Part shown: positions 62,425 to 64,000 of the stretch, one piece after another
Layout of the letters: each line of letters begins with the position of its first letter
Numbering within the stretch: position 1 is the stretch's first letter
Source: AP-15 sp963716115
GTDB lineage: Bacteria; Pseudomonadota; Alphaproteobacteria; ATCC43930; CGMCC-115725
DNA: 64,000 nt
NCBI GenBank assembly: GCA_963716115.1
Contig: CAVQSZ010000019.1
Location: forward strand, 1 to 64,000
Direction of reading: 5' to 3'
Notes under the pieces: generated by a model
Told to the model about the DNA's origin: nothing
Databases searched by the model: none
What the model saw: the letters and a program-made list of their open reading frames with translations, nothing else
Translations under genes and position numbers: made by a program

Positions 62425-63274
62425 TCAGTAGCTCGGCCTGGTCGGAAACGGCGTCAGCTGAAGCTCGTGCGTCCAGCACGACCGGTCCTGGGTGTGCAGG
62501 TACCAGTACGCCTCGGCGATCTTGACCGGATTGATCACCAAATCGGGGCGGTTCTGGTTGCGCGGCAGCGCGCGGCTGCCGGGCGAGTCGATCGAGCCGT
62601 CGATCACGATGTTGGCGACGTGCACGCCGTGCTCGGAATATTCCTCGGTCAATACCTGCGCCAGGGTGCGCATCATCACGCGAGGGTAGTAGAGCGACTG
62701 TCCGGTCATGCGCTTCTTGCCGCGCAGCGAGCTCGAATTGTTGGAAAAGAAGAAGGACCCGGCGCCCTTCCTGCGCATCGCCGGCAGCACTTCCTTGGCG
62801 ACCAGAAACGGCCCGCGGCAGGCGATGTGCTGGGTCGTGTCGAACATCTCGACCGGAATGTATTCGAGCAGCTCCTTCTCGGGCGGCAGGTCGCGGCCTT
62901 CGAGGTAGCCGGCGTTGTAGATCAGCACGTCCGGGTCGCCCGCCTCCCGGCGGATCGCGGCGAAGGCCGATGCGATCGAATCCTGCGAGACCAGATCGAG
63001 CTCGACGGTCATGCATTCGCCGCCCTGCTCGCGGATCGCCGCCTGCCAGCGCGGCGGCGTTGGCCTCGGTGCGCGTCGTCAGGACGGTGAAGAAACCCTC
63101 CTGCGCGAATTTCTGCGCGACCGCGCCCCCCACACCCCAGCGCACGCCGACCTGCACCTCGCTGTCGTCCACCGCATGGCCGTGCGCCAGCAACGTGTTG
63201 CGGCCGTCTGACTGCCACTTCGAGGTGGCGCCGATCACCACAGCCACCTGCTTGCCCTTCGTGTTGGTTTTCAT
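62425..63274 (-). CDS. SDR family oxidoreductase with insertion in the glycine loop, frameshifted
   Basis: The ATG at 63274 opens 'MKTNTKGKQVAVVIGATSKW', and the dinucleotide loop resumes only after about 27 residues at 'RWGVGGAVAQKFAQEGFFTV'. After a shift near 63040 the protein continues with 'MTVELDLVSQDSIASAFAAI', 'DPDVLIYNAGYLEGRDLPPE', 'FFFSNNSSSLRGKKRMTGQS' and 'LYYPRVMMRTLAQVLTEEYS'. The catalytic Lys of the Y-x-x-x-K motif appears replaced (Y-P-R-V-M), so the activity may differ from classical SDRs. About 283 residues. It is upstream of mazEF on the same strand. Confidence 0.78.
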
Positions 63275-63307
63275 TTCGGAATTTTCCCTTATTGCGTCGT
63301 GAGCTTG

Positions 63308-63345
63308 TAGGGCGGATGAGCAAAGCGTAATCCGCCATCGGCATT
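63308..63345. repeat. 'GTAGGGCGGAT...ATCCGCC' short dispersed palindrome
   Basis: TGTAGGGCGGATGAGC and GCGTAATCCGCCATC are two arms of a repeat type widespread in proteobacteria. It lies between the SDR start and the end of the amidohydrolase gene. Confidence 0.55.
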
Positions 63346-63471
63346 AGCGGAAGGCACTGCGCTTTTCCAACCTACGCATGCTCTGATATTGTCATGAAAC
63401 CCGATCCCGGCCCACGGGTCTGGCCTGCGGGGCTGCACTCGCTCCGCTCGGCATTCTGGCCGCGATCGAGA

Positions 63472-64000
63472 TCACGCCGCGCGGTCCCAGCCCCACCACG
63501 CGGAGAGCGCCTCGCCCATGACGAGATCGAGATCGCGGCCCTCGAGCCACGGCAATTCCTCGGTGAACATCGTCACGCATTGGCGCCACGAGCACGGCAT
63601 CTTGGTGATGTCGGTGCCCCAGAACATGCGCTGCGGACCGAAGGCGTCGTAGACCTGCCGCAAATAGGGGTGCAGCGCCGGAAACGGGTAGGCCTCGCTC
63701 GAATAGTGCGGCACGCCGGTCGCCTTGACCGCGACATTGGGCAATTTCGCCAACGCCAGCAATTCCGGCATGTGGGTCATCGCCGCGGCGTCCTTCAGCG
63801 TCGAGGTGCCGCCTCTGCCGCCCAGATGGTCGATCGTCAGGCGCAGTCCGGGGTGGCGCTCGGCGATCCGGCCGATTTCGGTCAGCAAATCCGTCGCCAG
63901 CATCGCGATCGGCACGCCGGCCTTTTCGGCCTCCGCCCACAGCCAGTCGAGCGTGCCGTCGTGCAGCCACCGTCGCGCCGGATCGGCGAGGAACCCGTAG
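63472..64000 (-). CDS. Amidohydrolase family protein, 5' end beyond the window
   Basis: The last 175 or so residues of a TIM-barrel amidohydrolase-2 protein are present. 'WLHDGTLDWLWAEAEKAGVP', 'LRLTIDHLGGRGGTSTLKDA' and 'PNVAVKATGVPHYSSEAYPF' are followed by 'FGPQRMFWGTDITKMPCSWR', where the Asp in GTD is a metal/catalytic residue. The end is 'GEALSAWWGWDRAA'. The N-terminal metal-binding HxH lies off the window. The pattern resembles lactonase/decarboxylase members such as 2-pyrone-4,6-dicarboxylate hydrolase-like enzymes; the substrate is unknown. It lies upstream of the SDR gene on the same strand. Confidence 0.82.
   Translation of the reverse strand, partial: YGFLADPARRWLHDGTLDWLWAEAEKAGVPIAMLATDLLTEIGRIAERHPGLRLTIDHLGGRGGTSTLKDAAAMTHMPELLALAKLPNVAVKATGVPHYSSEAYPFPALHPYLRQVYDAFGPQRMFWGTDITKMPCSWRQCVTMFTEELPWLEGRDLDLVMGEALSAWWGWDRAA

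Overview
The window is very GC-rich, densely coded on both strands and looks like the chromosome of an alphaproteobacterium (Rhizobiales/Rhodospirillales type). The reasons are the opening thioredoxin-TPR/LON-domain/Trm112/DUF971 row, the QueA, TRAP and FAD-sugar-dehydrogenase genes, and several short palindromic repeat families of the kind common in Bradyrhizobium-like genomes. I cannot name the genus. About fifteen otherwise good genes carry single-base frameshifts, often in G, C or A runs. This looks like uncorrected read error, so broken frames are described as probably intact genes.

Layout. 1-6.3 kb: protein-quality/tRNA-methylation genes, a D-2-hydroxyacid dehydrogenase and an MGH1-like glycosidase. 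7-12 kb: PPOX protein, dienelactone hydrolase/NTF2 fusion, alpha/beta hydrolase, a candidate small RNA and a sulfatase. 12-18 kb (minus strand): crotonase-fold hydrolase, a lone sugar-type ABC permease, a complete TRAP transporter and a cation/proton antiporter. 18-22 kb: VOC dioxygenase, queA, a peptide-type binding protein, and a DUF559 nuclease gene between 44-bp inverted repeats. 23-25.4 kb: a GRRM-type peptide-modification cassette (Trp-Asn-rich precursor, radical SAM/SPASM enzyme, secreted partner). 25.5-34 kb: MFS exporter, DUF4242, a PEP-CTERM protein with a sigma-54-type promoter, amidohydrolase, monooxygenase, and a DUF4331/TPR pair. 35-38.6 kb: FUSC-DUF1656-HlyD aromatic-acid efflux operon. 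38.7-49 kb (minus strand): two successive small subunit/GMC/tri-heme cytochrome c sets, separated by an OprB-like porin, with a secreted-type FMN hydroxy-acid oxidase upstream. 49-53 kb: LLM oxidoreductase, GT41-like glycosyltransferase and a homogentisate-dioxygenase-like cupin. 53-64 kb: PG-binding protein, DNA glycosylase, SDR, DUF1223, a second glycosidase, a GrdB-family selenoprotein (in-frame TGA plus SECIS-like hairpin), TetR regulator, MazF toxin with a rearranged mazE, SDR and an amidohydrolase running off the end.

How the genes fit together. Much of the region serves periplasmic oxidation and uptake of sugars or organic acids: porin, two membrane-bound dehydrogenase complexes, hydroxy-acid oxidase, TRAP and ABC components. 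A second theme is turnover of unusual or aromatic carbon (oxygenases, amidohydrolases, diketone-type hydrolase, efflux). The most distinctive items are the GRRM cassette, the selenoprotein, the C-rich-loop RNA candidate, the mazE whose N-terminal half is inverted, and several MITE-like elements that sit against stop codons.
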